A DNA stretch of 64,000 bases from JAHEEL01 sp963785245 (GCA_963785245.1 CAWAUO010000001.1:186001-250000); one strand, 5' to 3'; positions 52,590 through 61,520 are shown, counted from the first letter of the stretch. Made by a program: numbers and translations. Notes: generated by a model from the sequence alone, not told the origin.

Positions 52590-53866
52590 TCAGCTGCTGT
52601 GGCGTTGCGCGTCTGCTCTGAGTTGTTGGTAGACGGCGTTCGAGATGCGCCTCTTGAGTGCCCGGAGGGCCTCGTTCGTGGTCTTGCCTTCTCCCAGTTT
52701 CTTGTCGTAGTAGACCCTGCCTTCGGTGTGGTGGCTGGTCTGGGTGACGGCGGCGGTGTGGATGGCGTGGTTCAGGGTCCGGTTCCCGCGTCGTGGCAGG
52801 CGGTGGCGGACTTTGCCTCCGGAGGAGACTTCGATCGGTGCGGTGCCGTTGTAGGCGGCATACCGATCCGCCGTAGCGAACCTGCCGATGGGTGGCGTGT
52901 AGCCGACGAGGAACGCAGCGACGACCGGGCCGACACCGTAGATGTCGGTCACCGACGTATCAGCAGCCGCAACGGCTCGACGGATCTGCGTCTTGACGGC
53001 TTCGAGGTCCCGGTCCAGACGCCGGATGTCGACGATGTGTGTCTTGGCCATCAGGCGTCGCTGTTCACCGACCGCATCGAGGCCACGGATCCCTCCCAGC
53101 ATCCGGGACGCTTGTTTCGCCGATAAGCGGTGCCCCATACCGCCTGGCTTCAGCACGGCGAGCATCGCATGGAGGCGACACACCGCCTGGGTGCGTAGCG
53201 AAGTGAGTTCGCGGTGCCGCTTCGCCAACATCCGTAACACCGCCGTGTCGTCCTCACGACGGACTTCGGCGAGGCTCTCGCGGCGCAACGCAGCGATCGC
53301 TACGGAACGGGCATCGTTCGGGTCGTTCTTCTGGGACGTGCCCGACGACAACACCCGAATCCGCGACGCCAACACGGGCGGCACGTCAACCACCGGCTCA
53401 CCCCGGGAGACGAGCTGCTGCGACAGAAGATGGCCGAGTCCGGTGGCGGCTTCGACCGCCCACACCCGGCCGTCACCATCCACCGACTGTGCCCAGTCGA
53501 TGAGCTTCCTGGTCTGGTCCTTGTCCGCCCGGATCGTGATCTCAGCGAGCACCGTCTCGTCATCGTCGATAGCGACCGCCGTATGGGTCGCCTTGTGCGG
53601 ATCGATACCAATCGTCGTGACCATCATCAACCTCCTCGTTCAGGGGTCACACAGGTGGCCGCGGCAGGCACTCCTGATCACAACAAATGCCCGTTGCCTC
53701 TGGCGTTCGCCTCTTTCGAGCCACACCACGACCAGCGGGCGCGACGGGCCGACAGTTCGTTACCAAGACACCACCCGGGTGCCAGGCACCTGGAGAGCCA
53801 GACCCGCCGACACCCCCAACGCTACGAGACAGAACCGTCCCGCAACACCCCCCACATCATCAATCA
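52399..53866 (-). mobile_element. IS110-type element, second subtype
   Basis: Lies between GCCCATATCG (52389-52398) and GGCACCCATGGGC (53867-53879); removing it would leave GCCCATATCGGCACCCATGGGC, a complete island palindrome. Non-coding ends are about 190 and 235 bp. No terminal inverted repeats. Confidence 0.82.
52590..53630 (-). CDS. IS110-family transposase (intact, second subtype)
   Basis: 346 residues. DEDD RuvC-like domain (TIGIDPHKATHTAVAI, VWAVEAATGLGHLLSQQL, SQKNDPNDARSVAIAAL) and transposase_20 (IYGVGPVVAAFLVGYTPPIG, YAAYNGTAPIEVSSGG). The sequence differs clearly from copies 1-3. Likely active by integrity. Confidence 0.93.
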   Translation of the reverse strand: MMMVTTIGIDPHKATHTAVAIDDDETVLAEITIRADKDQTRKLIDWAQSVDGDGRVWAVEAATGLGHLLSQQLVSRGEPVVDVPPVLASRIRVLSSGTSQKNDPNDARSVAIAALRRESLAEVRREDDTAVLRMLAKRHRELTSLRTQAVCRLHAMLAVLKPGGMGHRLSAKQASRMLGGIRGLDAVGEQRRLMAKTHIVDIRRLDRDLEAVKTQIRRAVAAADTSVTDIYGVGPVVAAFLVGYTPPIGRFATADRYAAYNGTAPIEVSSGGKVRHRLPRRGNRTLNHAIHTAAVTQTSHHTEGRVYYDKKLGEGKTTNEALRALKRRISNAVYQQLRADAQRHSS

Positions 53867-53878
53867 GGCACCCATGGG

Positions 53879-54325
53879 CTAGCCGCGTTGACCAATCTCC
53901 AGTTTGCACTTGAGCTGGCGGAGGACTTCGCGGTCGGCGTTTTGGTACGTGTTGGCGAGCAGCCGGCCAACAATGGGGAGGTCCCAGAACCGCCCCGGAG
54001 AATGCTCAATAGTCACCCGCACGCCTTCGCCCTCACCCTCGAACGTCCAATCGATTGACCCCTCCACTGCAATCGAGGTCTCGTCGTGAATGTGGCGATT
54101 GGCGGTGAACTCCGTGAACTCGCCGGTTCCTCGAATGGGTATCCCGGCGACTCTCGTCTCGAACCCGTACGCCGTGCCAACACCGTCGGGTGTCACATCG
54201 AGGTCAGAGAATGTCACACCGGGCATCAGCTGATTGAAATTCGTCGGGTTCCGCACACACGCAAAGACGTCCTCCAGCGGCGCATCGATGAGAACGCTGC
54301 ACTTCCGACTCTCCGGCACTCGCAT
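53879..54325 (-). CDS. SRPBCC-fold (polyketide-cyclase/START-like) protein
   Basis: 148 residues. SVLIDAPLEDVFACVRNPTNF at the start and a C-terminal helix (NADREVLRQLKCKLE) are typical of the SRPBCC fold, a hydrophobic ligand pocket. ATG at 54325 with GGGAGGT upstream. It lies 72 bp downstream of a second SRPBCC gene on the same strand, so the two form a small operon. Ligand unknown. Confidence 0.8.
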   Translation of the reverse strand: MRVPESRKCSVLIDAPLEDVFACVRNPTNFNQLMPGVTFSDLDVTPDGVGTAYGFETRVAGIPIRGTGEFTEFTANRHIHDETSIAVEGSIDWTFEGEGEGVRVTIEHSPGRFWDLPIVGRLLANTYQNADREVLRQLKCKLEIGQRG

Positions 54326-54397
54326 GCAGCACACCTCCCACCCGTCCGCGAGCTGAGGGCATGGCTCGACCTCGGACACTCTTCGGGCCAGGTGCAG

Positions 54398-54832
54398 CTA
54401 GGCGGTTGCCTCCTTGCCCTTCGCCCGCTTCTCAATCTCCCGCTTGCCCCACTCAAGATTCTTCTCCCACCCCTTGCGCAGCATGGGGTCGAGGAATCGG
54501 CTGATCAAGGGGACGGCAATGCGGCTGTCCATTTCATGGGTCACCTTCGACCCGCCGTTGTCCGGCTCGACAGTCTCCGTTTGGGTTCCCTCCATCGCTC
54601 CGAAATTCCGCCACACCATTCGCTCACCAGGGACATAGTCGGTGCAGACCGTCACCCCCTTGCGTGGCATGCCCATCATCTTGAAGGTCCACTCGTACGA
54701 GGTGCCCACAACATCTGGGCTCTCGTACACAGGCTCCATCGTCATGCCACTTGGGGTGGCGGTCGAATCGAGCATGAAGGAGAACACTTGCTCCGGCGTC
54801 GCATCGACATGCATGGATTTGGTGGCTCTCAT
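54398..54832 (-). CDS. SRPBCC-fold protein, second copy
   Basis: 144 residues. KSMHVDATPEQVFSFMLDS, YEWTFKMMGMPRKG and a final basic helix (WGKREIEKRAKGKE). Similar fold and size to the gene downstream, though sequences are distant. ATG at 54832, preceded by AGGAGGT. First gene of the pair. Confidence 0.8.
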   Translation of the reverse strand: MRATKSMHVDATPEQVFSFMLDSTATPSGMTMEPVYESPDVVGTSYEWTFKMMGMPRKGVTVCTDYVPGERMVWRNFGAMEGTQTETVEPDNGGSKVTHEMDSRIAVPLISRFLDPMLRKGWEKNLEWGKREIEKRAKGKEATA

Positions 54833-54925
54833 CAGTCGCACCTCCTGAGCGCTCAAGCCACACTCAATCCTACGCCCGGATATCCAGCCTGGAAGAAGGA
54901 TCTGTCCCCACCCGCCCACAACCGG

Positions 54926-56143
54926 TGTGGTCTCTGGGGGTGGACGCAACATTCTTGGTGAGAACGGTGGTTTCTCATTGAGGAGGTTGTTGTGGCGGTG
55001 TTCACTGAGTCGGAGCGGGTCGAGGTGTGGGATCGGCGGCAGGCTGGTGAGTCGAACCGGTCGATCGGGCGTCGGCTTGGGAGGTCGGCGGCGTCGATTC
55101 GGGCGTTCGTGGAAGCTTCGGGTGGGGTGCGGCCCGCAGTTCGGCGGCGGTCGGTTCGGCAGTTGTCGCTGGTTGAGCGGGAGGAGATCTCGCGTGGTGT
55201 CGCTGCGGGCGAGTCGCTTCGGGTCGTGGCTCACCGGTTGGGGCGTGCCCCATCGACGCTGAGTCGAGAAGTAGCCCGCAACGGCGGCGCCGCCGGTATC
55301 GGGCGCATCGCGCGGACCAGGCGGCGTGGCAGCGAGCCCGGAGGCCGCAGGACTGCAAGCTGGCTTCGAACCATGCGTTGCGGGCCGTGGTGGAGGAGTT
55401 GCTTGCCGAGCGGTGGTCGCCGCAACAGATCGCAGGGCGGCTGGCCCGCACGTACCCTGGCGACGAGGAGATGCACGTGTCACACGAGACGATCTATCTG
55501 ACGTTGTTCATCCAAGCCCGTGGCGGCTTGAAACGTGAACTCACCAAGCATCTCCGTACCCGCCGGGCGAACCGGCGGCCGAAAGGCGCCCGGCCGCCGT
55601 CAGGCAAGGGCCGGATCGTCGACCCGGTCATGATCTCGGAGCGGCCCGCCGAAGTGGAGGACCGGGCCGTGCCCGGCCATTGGGAAGGCGACCTCATCAT
55701 GGGCAAACGCCAGACCGCGATCGGCACCCTCGTCGAACGCTGGTCCCGCTACGTGATGCTCTTCAGCCTCCCCGACGGCAACACTGCTGAAGCCGTCCGT
55801 ACGGCGTTGGCGGCGACGGTGCAGCGCCTCCCCGCAGCATCTCTGGCAGTCGCTGACATGGGACCAGGGCAAAGAGATGGCGCAACACGCCCAGTTCACG
55901 GTCGATACGGGTGTCCAGGTCTACTTCTGCGACCCGAAATCGCCGTGGCAACGCGGATCGAATGAGAACACCAACGGCCTGTTGCGCCAGTACTACCCGA
56001 AAGGCACCGACATGTCGATCTTGACCCAAGCCGATCTCGACGCCGCAGCCCACTCCCTCAACGGCCGGCCTCGACAAACCCCCGAATGGATGACACCATC
56101 AGACAAACTCGCCGAAGCGCTGCAATGACCCCCTGAGGCGACA
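54926..56143 (+). mobile_element. IS30-type element, copy B
   Basis: Same ends as copy A. Flanked by CCGCCCACAACCGG (54912-54925) and GCACCTATGCG (56144-), i.e. inside a diverged palindrome. Confidence 0.8.
54992..56128 (+). pseudogene. IS30-family transposase, frameshifted (copy B)
   Basis: Nearly identical to copy A. One G is missing near 55286 (GGCGGCGCCGCC versus GGCGGCGGCCGCC in copy A), and the frame change at CTCCCCGCAGCATCTC is shared with copy A. The conserved regions are present across three frames. Confidence 0.85.
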
Positions 56144-56231
56144 GCACCTATGCGCTCGCGCTGGTTGAGTTGATGTAGTGCAGGTTGGATCTCCCGGCGG
56201 GGGTTGGGAGGAATACATGGGCATCAATTCA

Positions 56232-56767
56232 TCAACGGTCGCCGACCATCAGCGCCTCGCTCGCCAGCACCTCGAGCAGGTCGAGGGCGGTCGTGAACAT
56301 GCGCGGATTCGGCTTCTGGAAGCCGTGCTCGAACGAAATCACGACGGCGTCGACAAACTCAGAAAGGTCGTGCTCGACCATCGCCTGCCGCAATTCGAAG
56401 CTGAAGTCGCTGACCACGCCGATGGGCACCCCGCGTTCGTGGAGACTCGACGGTACATCTCGCGAATCGGGATACGGCGGGTGAGTTCTCGGGTCAGAAC
56501 TCATCGCGTGCAGCGCGTCGGCGAGATTCGGATCGAGACCCGCCGTCTTGAACCACAACAGGCTTGCCGTCCGGAAGTGGTCGGCCGAGTGGTCTTCGAC
56601 ACGGATGGCGTACTGTACGTCGGGGAGTCCGTGGGCATCCCGCGAGGCCGACGAGAGCGCCTGGATGCCATCGTCGTCGCACAGGTGTCCGAGCGTCTCG
56701 TGGGCCTGCCGGAGAAGCCATCGCCCGCTCTGCATGTGGACGAGCGTCCCGACCCAATCGAACAAGA
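56232..56767 (-). pseudogene. HAD-family hydrolase, both ends incomplete
   Basis: About 178 codons. Motif I FDWVGTLVHM (nucleophile Asp), VVSDFS for motif II, FQKPNPRMF for motif III and a final MVGDR that is cut by a TGA before the rest of motif IV. The 5' side has no ATG or GTG in frame; a TTG near 56767 would start inside the first beta strand. The 3' loss coincides with the right edge of the island, so the gene was probably truncated by an insertion or deletion there. Confidence 0.6.
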
Positions 56768-56847
56768 CCGCGCGATAGTGGATGACGAGGCGACCCGATC
56801 CCGGTGTTGACGGGCGGCCGAGGACGGAACGAGCAGTCGATCGCGGT

Positions 56848-57018
56848 TCAGGCCGCTACCACGGTGACGATCGGGTCTCCTGCCCGGAGATCGATCGTCA
56901 CCATCATCTCGAGTCCATGTTCCGCTCGGAGGTAACCGACGCCGACATCGACAAGCGCGGCCTCCGTGCAGACAGCGCAGGTGAGACCTTCCGGGTGGTG
57001 TGTGTTGATGCCTTCCAT
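56848..57018 (-). CDS. Small CxxC protein (56 residues), member A of a paralogous pair
   Basis: MEGINTHHPEGLTCAVCTE followed by AALVDVGVGYLRAEHG and TIDLRA. The pattern HP-x-G-x2-C-x2-C, then VD, YL-x-AEH and a TIDLRA-type end is shared with the gene at 60372. In this copy the third ligand position before AEH is Arg (YLRAEH). The ATG at 57018 is inferred from the similarity of both N-termini. Family and function unknown; a small zinc-binding fold is plausible. Confidence 0.6.
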   Translation of the reverse strand: MEGINTHHPEGLTCAVCTEAALVDVGVGYLRAEHGLEMMVTIDLRAGDPIVTVVAA

Positions 57019-57156
57019 GCCTGCATTGAGTGTGCCCTAAGTCGGTCCGTGACACCAGAAGGATTGCTGTCGAACTCGGGCTGACTAGTCACCGAGAATC
57101 CCAGGCTGCCCACGGTCGCGCTACAGGTTGACGCCGTTGCCGTCGAAGACACCAGT

Positions 57157-57372
57157 ATGAGTAGGTGTTACCAATGCGGCGGCTACGGCCACAGCCCTCA
57201 GCCGCCAGCGCCGCGCAGACCAGCACCGCCGGTTGAGTCGACCCGGACGCTGATGTGTGTCAAGTGCGGCAGCGCCCTCGACGACCACGCCATGTTTGGC
57301 GCGTGCTTCCCCCAGGAGAGCCTGCGGGAGTCGTCTGTCCTACTGCATCAGGGCCATCTGATCGCAGTGTGA
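57157..57372 (+). CDS. Small possible zinc-ribbon protein
   Basis: 71 residues. Two CxxC pairs (SRCYQCGGYG near the start; LMCVKCGSALDD at about residue 33) separated by a Pro-rich linker resemble short zinc ribbons. No other support: no clear ribosome-binding site was seen and codon use is unremarkable. It could be a chance frame. Confidence 0.35.
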   Translation: MSRCYQCGGYGHSPQPPAPRRPAPPVESTRTLMCVKCGSALDDHAMFGACFPQESLRESSVLLHQGHLIAV

Positions 57373-57439
57373 CCGAGGAGTCGCGGGCCGTCACAGCCGC
57401 GTGCGAAGGGTGAAGCACGCCGTAGAAGCGGCATCAGAT

Positions 57440-58507
57440 TCACTCGTCGGGGTTGAGTGATTCCGTTGGAGGGCGGCCGAGTGTTCCGTCTCCAGCCGGT
57501 ACGGCGATCTTGTGGGATCCGTGTCGCTTCAGCCCTGCCGGGAACGACACATCCTTGCGACAGCTGAGGCACCGAACCGTCTGCTCTTCGTATCCCGCCC
57601 ATTCGTAGCCCCTGATCCACTCCCGTTCGGTCGCCGGCCACGCCGAGGCCGCACCCTGGTCGGTTGAAGGCACGGCGGCACCGAAGGCCATGGGGACCGG
57701 TTCCGGGAGGCGGTCACCGATGATCCGAACCATTCGACCGGCGGCGAATCCACTTCCGGCGGTGGCTGCCATGCCGCACGCTACGAGCACGAGAGCGGTC
57801 GCGTAGCCGGCGCTCTTCACATCGGCGTACGGGAGCCAGTTGGACCCGACCGCGGTGGTCAATGCGCCGAGCAGGAAGAGTCCCCACCACGTGTCGGAGC
57901 TTTCGAGGCGCGGCAGTGACCGCCACCGGTCTCCGATCGGTGGATCCCCGGCTTCAGGATTCGACATGCGGTCGACCTCGTTCATCACCAGTTTCGGGAT
58001 GACGAAGTTGGCGAACGGGATGGCCCAACCGCCAATCGCCCATCCGGCGGCCCAGGTGCGCGCGATGGCGCCGCGCGACTGGGCGGCACGGTAGGCCTGG
58101 AAGAACCACGCGATGAAGATGACGGCGGTTACGAGATACCCGATCAGGGCGATGCTGAGGAATCCGAAGGCCGTGGCCTCGGTTTCGGTTGTGGTCTGAA
58201 CGACAGCTGCGGATGGTGACCGCTGCCCAGCCCAGTCGTTCCACACGAACAGGTACCAGACGAACGCGGCCGCGGCAATCAGGTAGAGCCCGGACGTGCC
58301 CCACAGGAACCCGGAGGTTGTTCTGGTGAATCCGGCGCTCACGCCGCGCTCTGGAGTGATGCGCTGGGCGCCCGACGAGTCGGGCGGAGGGCCCACGAGC
58401 GGCTGCGGAGCCGAAGTCTGCTGTGCAATTGGATAGCCGCAGTTGGTACAGATCTCGGCTTGGTTCGAGACCGTTCTCCCGCACTTTGGACAATCGATCG
58501 GCGCCAC
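57440..58507 (-). CDS. DUF4328 membrane protein with N-terminal zinc ribbon
   Basis: 355 residues from GTG at 58507. A double-CxxC zinc ribbon (DCPKCGRTVSNQAEICTNCG), a Pro-rich linker, then about five membrane segments with the DUF4328 pattern (FIAWFFQAYRAAQSRG, GWAIGGWAIPFANFVIPKLV, NEVDRMSNPE). After the last membrane segment a C-terminal soluble part holds another Cys pair (VRCLSCRKDVSF). The function of DUF4328 is unknown. The longer open frame upstream is not used because AAGGTAGG lies just before this GTG. Divergent from the SDR gene. Confidence 0.8.
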   Translation of the reverse strand: MAPIDCPKCGRTVSNQAEICTNCGYPIAQQTSAPQPLVGPPPDSSGAQRITPERGVSAGFTRTTSGFLWGTSGLYLIAAAAFVWYLFVWNDWAGQRSPSAAVVQTTTETEATAFGFLSIALIGYLVTAVIFIAWFFQAYRAAQSRGAIARTWAAGWAIGGWAIPFANFVIPKLVMNEVDRMSNPEAGDPPIGDRWRSLPRLESSDTWWGLFLLGALTTAVGSNWLPYADVKSAGYATALVLVACGMAATAGSGFAAGRMVRIIGDRLPEPVPMAFGAAVPSTDQGAASAWPATEREWIRGYEWAGYEEQTVRCLSCRKDVSFPAGLKRHGSHKIAVPAGDGTLGRPPTESLNPDE

Positions 58508-58649
58508 CAGACCTACCTTCTCGGCATTCGGGATTGCGATGGCATTCTTGCAGTCTTCTGGAGATGAGCCGGGCGCATCCGAATCTCGAACGGGGTCATC
58601 CCCGAACGTCGTACGCTTGGAGCCACGAGAATGAGCGAGGAGCACACCG

Positions 58650-59354
58650 ATGTCTGACGGCCGAGTTGCGATTGTCACGGCCGCAGGGAGCGGAATTGGG
58701 GCCGGAGTCGCCAAGAGACTCGCATCCGACGGCTACTCGGTCGCCATTCTTTCATCGTCGGGCAAAGGCGAGGCACTCGCCGGGGAACTCGGCGGAATCG
58801 GCGTCACCGGCTCCAACCAGTCGAACGCCGACCTTGAGCACCTTGTGAGAGCAGCGGTCGAGCGGTGGGGCCGCATCGATGCCGTCGTCAACAGTGCTGG
58901 CCACGGACCGAACGGCCCGATCCTCGAGATCGCCGACGACGATTGGCACCTCGCGATGGACGTCTACTTGCTGAATGTGATTCGGATCGCCCGCATCGCT
59001 ACCCCGCATCTGAAGAGGAGCGGTGCCGGAGCGATCGTCAACATTTCCACCTATGCGACGTTTGAGCCCGAAGCGCTGTTCCCCACATCTGGCGTGTTGC
59101 GGTCCGCGCTGGCTGCGTTCACCAAACTCTACGCCGACGAGTATGCGGCCGACTCGATCCGCATGAACAACGTTCTGCCGGGCTTCATCGACAGCCTCCC
59201 CGAGACCGTAGAGCGGCGGGCGAGGATCCCCATGGGGCGTTACGGAACGGCTTCCGAGGTGGCGGACACCGTCGCGTTCCTGCTCTCGGACGGTGCCAGC
59301 TATATCACCGGTCAGAACATCAGGGTCGACGGCGGGATCACCAGGAGCGTCTAG
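58650..59354 (+). CDS. Short-chain dehydrogenase/reductase, atypical active site
   Basis: 234 residues. Rossmann nucleotide-binding motif TAAGSGIGAGVAKRL, NSAG (NNAG-like), and the C-terminal NNVLPGF and GQNIRVDGG typical of classical SDRs. The usual catalytic YxxxK region reads FPTSGVLRSALAAF: Tyr and Lys are replaced by Phe and Arg, while the Ser in VNISTYATF remains. Members with this change exist, but activity is uncertain. Start ATG at 58650. Convergent with and overlapping the next gene by four bases. Confidence 0.85.
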   Translation: MSDGRVAIVTAAGSGIGAGVAKRLASDGYSVAILSSSGKGEALAGELGGIGVTGSNQSNADLEHLVRAAVERWGRIDAVVNSAGHGPNGPILEIADDDWHLAMDVYLLNVIRIARIATPHLKRSGAGAIVNISTYATFEPEALFPTSGVLRSALAAFTKLYADEYAADSIRMNNVLPGFIDSLPETVERRARIPMGRYGTASEVADTVAFLLSDGASYITGQNIRVDGGITRSV

Positions 59355-59881
59355 CCAGTCGACCGATTGGACGCCGCGAGGATGAACACGCGGATGTCTC
59401 GATGGGCCGCGCGCTCTCGATACGCCGGGAACGCCGCGTACACCGCCGCGGCGAGGGCGAATGCTCGGTCGGTCTCGCCGGCACTCGCTCGTCTGGCCGC
59501 GACCGGCACCGTTCGCCCGCGGTACTCGACAACCGCCGACGGGTTTGCCTCGAGGTTGTAGACCCACCCCGGGGTCGCTGCCGTTCCGAAGTTCGAACCG
59601 ATGACCGCCAGATTGTCGTCGGTCGGGATACCGAGAAGAGGCTTGGTACGAGCCTTGCCGGTCCTGGCGCCGACGGTCGTCAGGAGGATGACGGGCAATC
59701 CGGCCAGGAGACTTGCTGCGGTGTGGCGCCCGCGGCTGAGTCGGAACGACATCTTGTCGAGCGGGAAGAGCGTCTTCGATAGCATGGAACCGGCCCACGC
59801 GCGGGACGCCAGTCTCTGGACGCGGCGCTGGACGCCGTTCGGTGGCGTGGCTGCGTAGTCGAGCGCTGTGGCCAGGTCCAT
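59351..59881 (-). CDS. Deazaflavin (F420)-dependent nitroreductase-family protein
   Basis: 176 residues. The split-barrel DDN pattern is seen: PVILLTTVGARTGKARTKPLL, AVIGSNFGTAATPGWVYNLEANP and VEYRGRTVPV. These proteins bind F420 and reduce quinones, nitro compounds or biliverdin, and are almost confined to Actinobacteria and Chloroflexi. Start ATG at 59881. Confidence 0.88.
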   Translation of the reverse strand: MDLATALDYAATPPNGVQRRVQRLASRAWAGSMLSKTLFPLDKMSFRLSRGRHTAASLLAGLPVILLTTVGARTGKARTKPLLGIPTDDNLAVIGSNFGTAATPGWVYNLEANPSAVVEYRGRTVPVAARRASAGETDRAFALAAAVYAAFPAYRERAAHRDIRVFILAASNRSTG

Positions 59882-59980
59882 CGGGTACCTCCGGGGCGAA
59901 AGGCTACCGCTGACACCGCCGGAGCACGGGCAGCCCTCGGCCGAGCTGCCGCAGAATGGATGCACGGTGAACCCCGCCAA

Positions 59981-60169
59981 CTACGTCGTTGGGGAAGGCG
60001 CGTTGACGAGGTTCACCGATCCTGACGCCGCAGCACCGAACGAGGAGGTCCTCGGTGCAGCGACGCTACGTCGGGAGCTGTCGGAGCTCTCCCTGACGAT
60101 GGCGAGCGCGATGGTCTCACACGCCTTGTGCGTGAGGCCTTGCGGGGGTCGCTGGTAGGTGTCTTCCAT
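59981..60169 (-). other. Possible degenerate relative of the small CxxC proteins
   Basis: The reverse frame from 60169 gives MEDTYQRPPQGLTHKACETIA, which resembles the starts of the genes at 57018 and 60539 (P-x-G-L-T-x3-C). The rest does not align, so this may be a decayed copy or chance. Confidence 0.25.
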
Positions 60170-60371
60170 TCCTGGCAGCATCATGCAGCATCGACTCGTG
60201 CCCGTCGAGAAGGGTTGTCCGGGACAGCGCATGAACTAGTCCGCGTGCGATAGCGCAATGAAGGCGCGCCGCTGGAGGTGAGGCCAAGGCACGCGTCGAC
60301 GAACCGAGCGCATCGGCAGGCTGAAGAGGGTGCGTCGCGAACCGGGTGCCCCACCCTGATCGCGACGGCTC

Positions 60372-60539
60372 CTATTCGGCTGGGACTGACGAGACGGATT
60401 CCTCGGCGCGCAGATCAATCTCGATGGTGGTCATCGCGTCGATTGCGTGCTCTGCGCAGAGATACTCGCCATCGAGGTCGACGACCGCGATGCCTTCGCA
60501 GATGTAGCAGATGAACCCCGTGGGGTGTTGAGTAGACAT
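60372..60539 (-). CDS. Small zinc-finger-like protein (55 residues), member B of a paralogous pair
   Basis: MSTQHPTGFICYICEGIAV followed by VDLDGEYLCAEHAID and TTIEIDLRAEE. C-x2-C (11, 14) and C-x2-H (28, 31) could bind one zinc. The start ATG at 60539 has GGAGG just upstream. Paralog of the gene at 56848. Function unknown; neither is in an obvious operon. Confidence 0.65.
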   Translation of the reverse strand: MSTQHPTGFICYICEGIAVVDLDGEYLCAEHAIDAMTTIEIDLRAEESVSSVPAE

Positions 60540-60659
60540 GCCCTCCATTCCTGCGCACAGCTTGGCCGAAGTCGTGCCGCTCGTACAGATGGATTGGGGG
60601 CGATGCCAATATGACTAGATCACGGCCACGACGGGCGGTCATCGTCGAGCGAGAGTGGG

Positions 60660-61166
60660 TCAGGTTCCCGGAACCGACTTGATGTCCTGGAGGCCGCGAT
60701 AGCGCTCGGCGTAGTCGATGCCGTAGCCGACCACGAACCCTTGCGGAATCCAGAGGCCCATATAGTCGGGGGGTGTCGCGCCTTCGCGAACGAGGAGCGA
60801 GCACGTCTTCACCTCGGCCGGATGGCCGGCCTTGACGCGATCTGCAACAAAGTCGAGGGTCAGGCCCGTGTCGAGGATGTCTTCGACGAGGACGACGGAG
60901 CGCCCGGTCACGTCATGTTCGATATCCTTCGTGATCTCGACGGCGCCGGACGAAACAGTGCCCTTGCCGTACGAACGGGCTCTGATGAAGTCGATCTCTA
61001 CTTCGATGGTCATGGCGCGCACCAGGTCGGCGAGGAAGATGAACGAGCCGGTGAGGATGCCCACCAGCAGCGGAGTCTCTCTCGGGTAGTCGGCGGAAAC
61101 CTCCCCAGCGACTCGTTCGACGGCGGCCGCGATGTCCTCAGCGCTGAAGCGAGATTCGAGTTCCAT
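60660..61166 (-). CDS. hpt: Hypoxanthine phosphoribosyltransferase
   Basis: 168 residues. The PRPP-binding motif is SVVLVEDILDTGLTL; the flexible loop region has SYGKGTVSSG, and GFVVGYGIDYAERYR is the C-terminal purine-binding segment. It salvages hypoxanthine/guanine to nucleotides. Start ATG at 61166. Confidence 0.94.
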   Translation of the reverse strand: MELESRFSAEDIAAAVERVAGEVSADYPRETPLLVGILTGSFIFLADLVRAMTIEVEIDFIRARSYGKGTVSSGAVEITKDIEHDVTGRSVVLVEDILDTGLTLDFVADRVKAGHPAEVKTCSLLVREGATPPDYMGLWIPQGFVVGYGIDYAERYRGLQDIKSVPGT

Positions 61167-61235
61167 GCCGACAATCCTACGCCAATGGACCCAATGGACG
61201 AGGTATGATGATTCGGGGTTAGGGAAGGAGTCCGT

Positions 61236-61520
61236 GTGAGCCAGTACGAACTGGTGGAGTTCGTGGAACCCGCCTTCGGTGAGGGTGGATCATTCGTCGG
61301 TACGCAGGAGCGGGTGCTCGGTGTGTTCGATGTCGAAGCAGACGCAATCGAGTTCGGTCGCAACGCGTGGACCGCATTCCGTCAGTCGCGCAGTTCCGAC
61401 GTGGCGTGGTGGATCGTTCGGGCCCCGGGTGAGACGCTTGCCCGCTGGATCGCCGACGGGGCCAGTCCAGTCGAGCGGGTGCTCGACTTGACGACGAACC
61501 AGCTCGTCGAGGTTCGGTGA
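61236..61520 (+). CDS. Conserved-looking small protein of unknown function
   Basis: 94 residues, acidic, no membrane helix. The start GTG at 61236 follows GGAAGGAG. No domain recognised (MSQYELVEFVEP, ARWIADGASPVERVLDL, TTNQLVEVR). Its stop overlaps the next gene's GTG by four bases, so they are co-translated. Confidence 0.65.
   Translation: MSQYELVEFVEPAFGEGGSFVGTQERVLGVFDVEADAIEFGRNAWTAFRQSRSSDVAWWIVRAPGETLARWIADGASPVERVLDLTTNQLVEVR

Noticed and set aside
33661..56156. A classical integron attC array
   Set aside because: The sites have no GTTRRRY/RYYYAAC boxes, no IntI-type integrase is present, and gene orientation is mixed.
33661..56156. A CRISPR array
   Set aside because: Repeats are far apart and separated by genes; there are no regular spacers and no cas genes.
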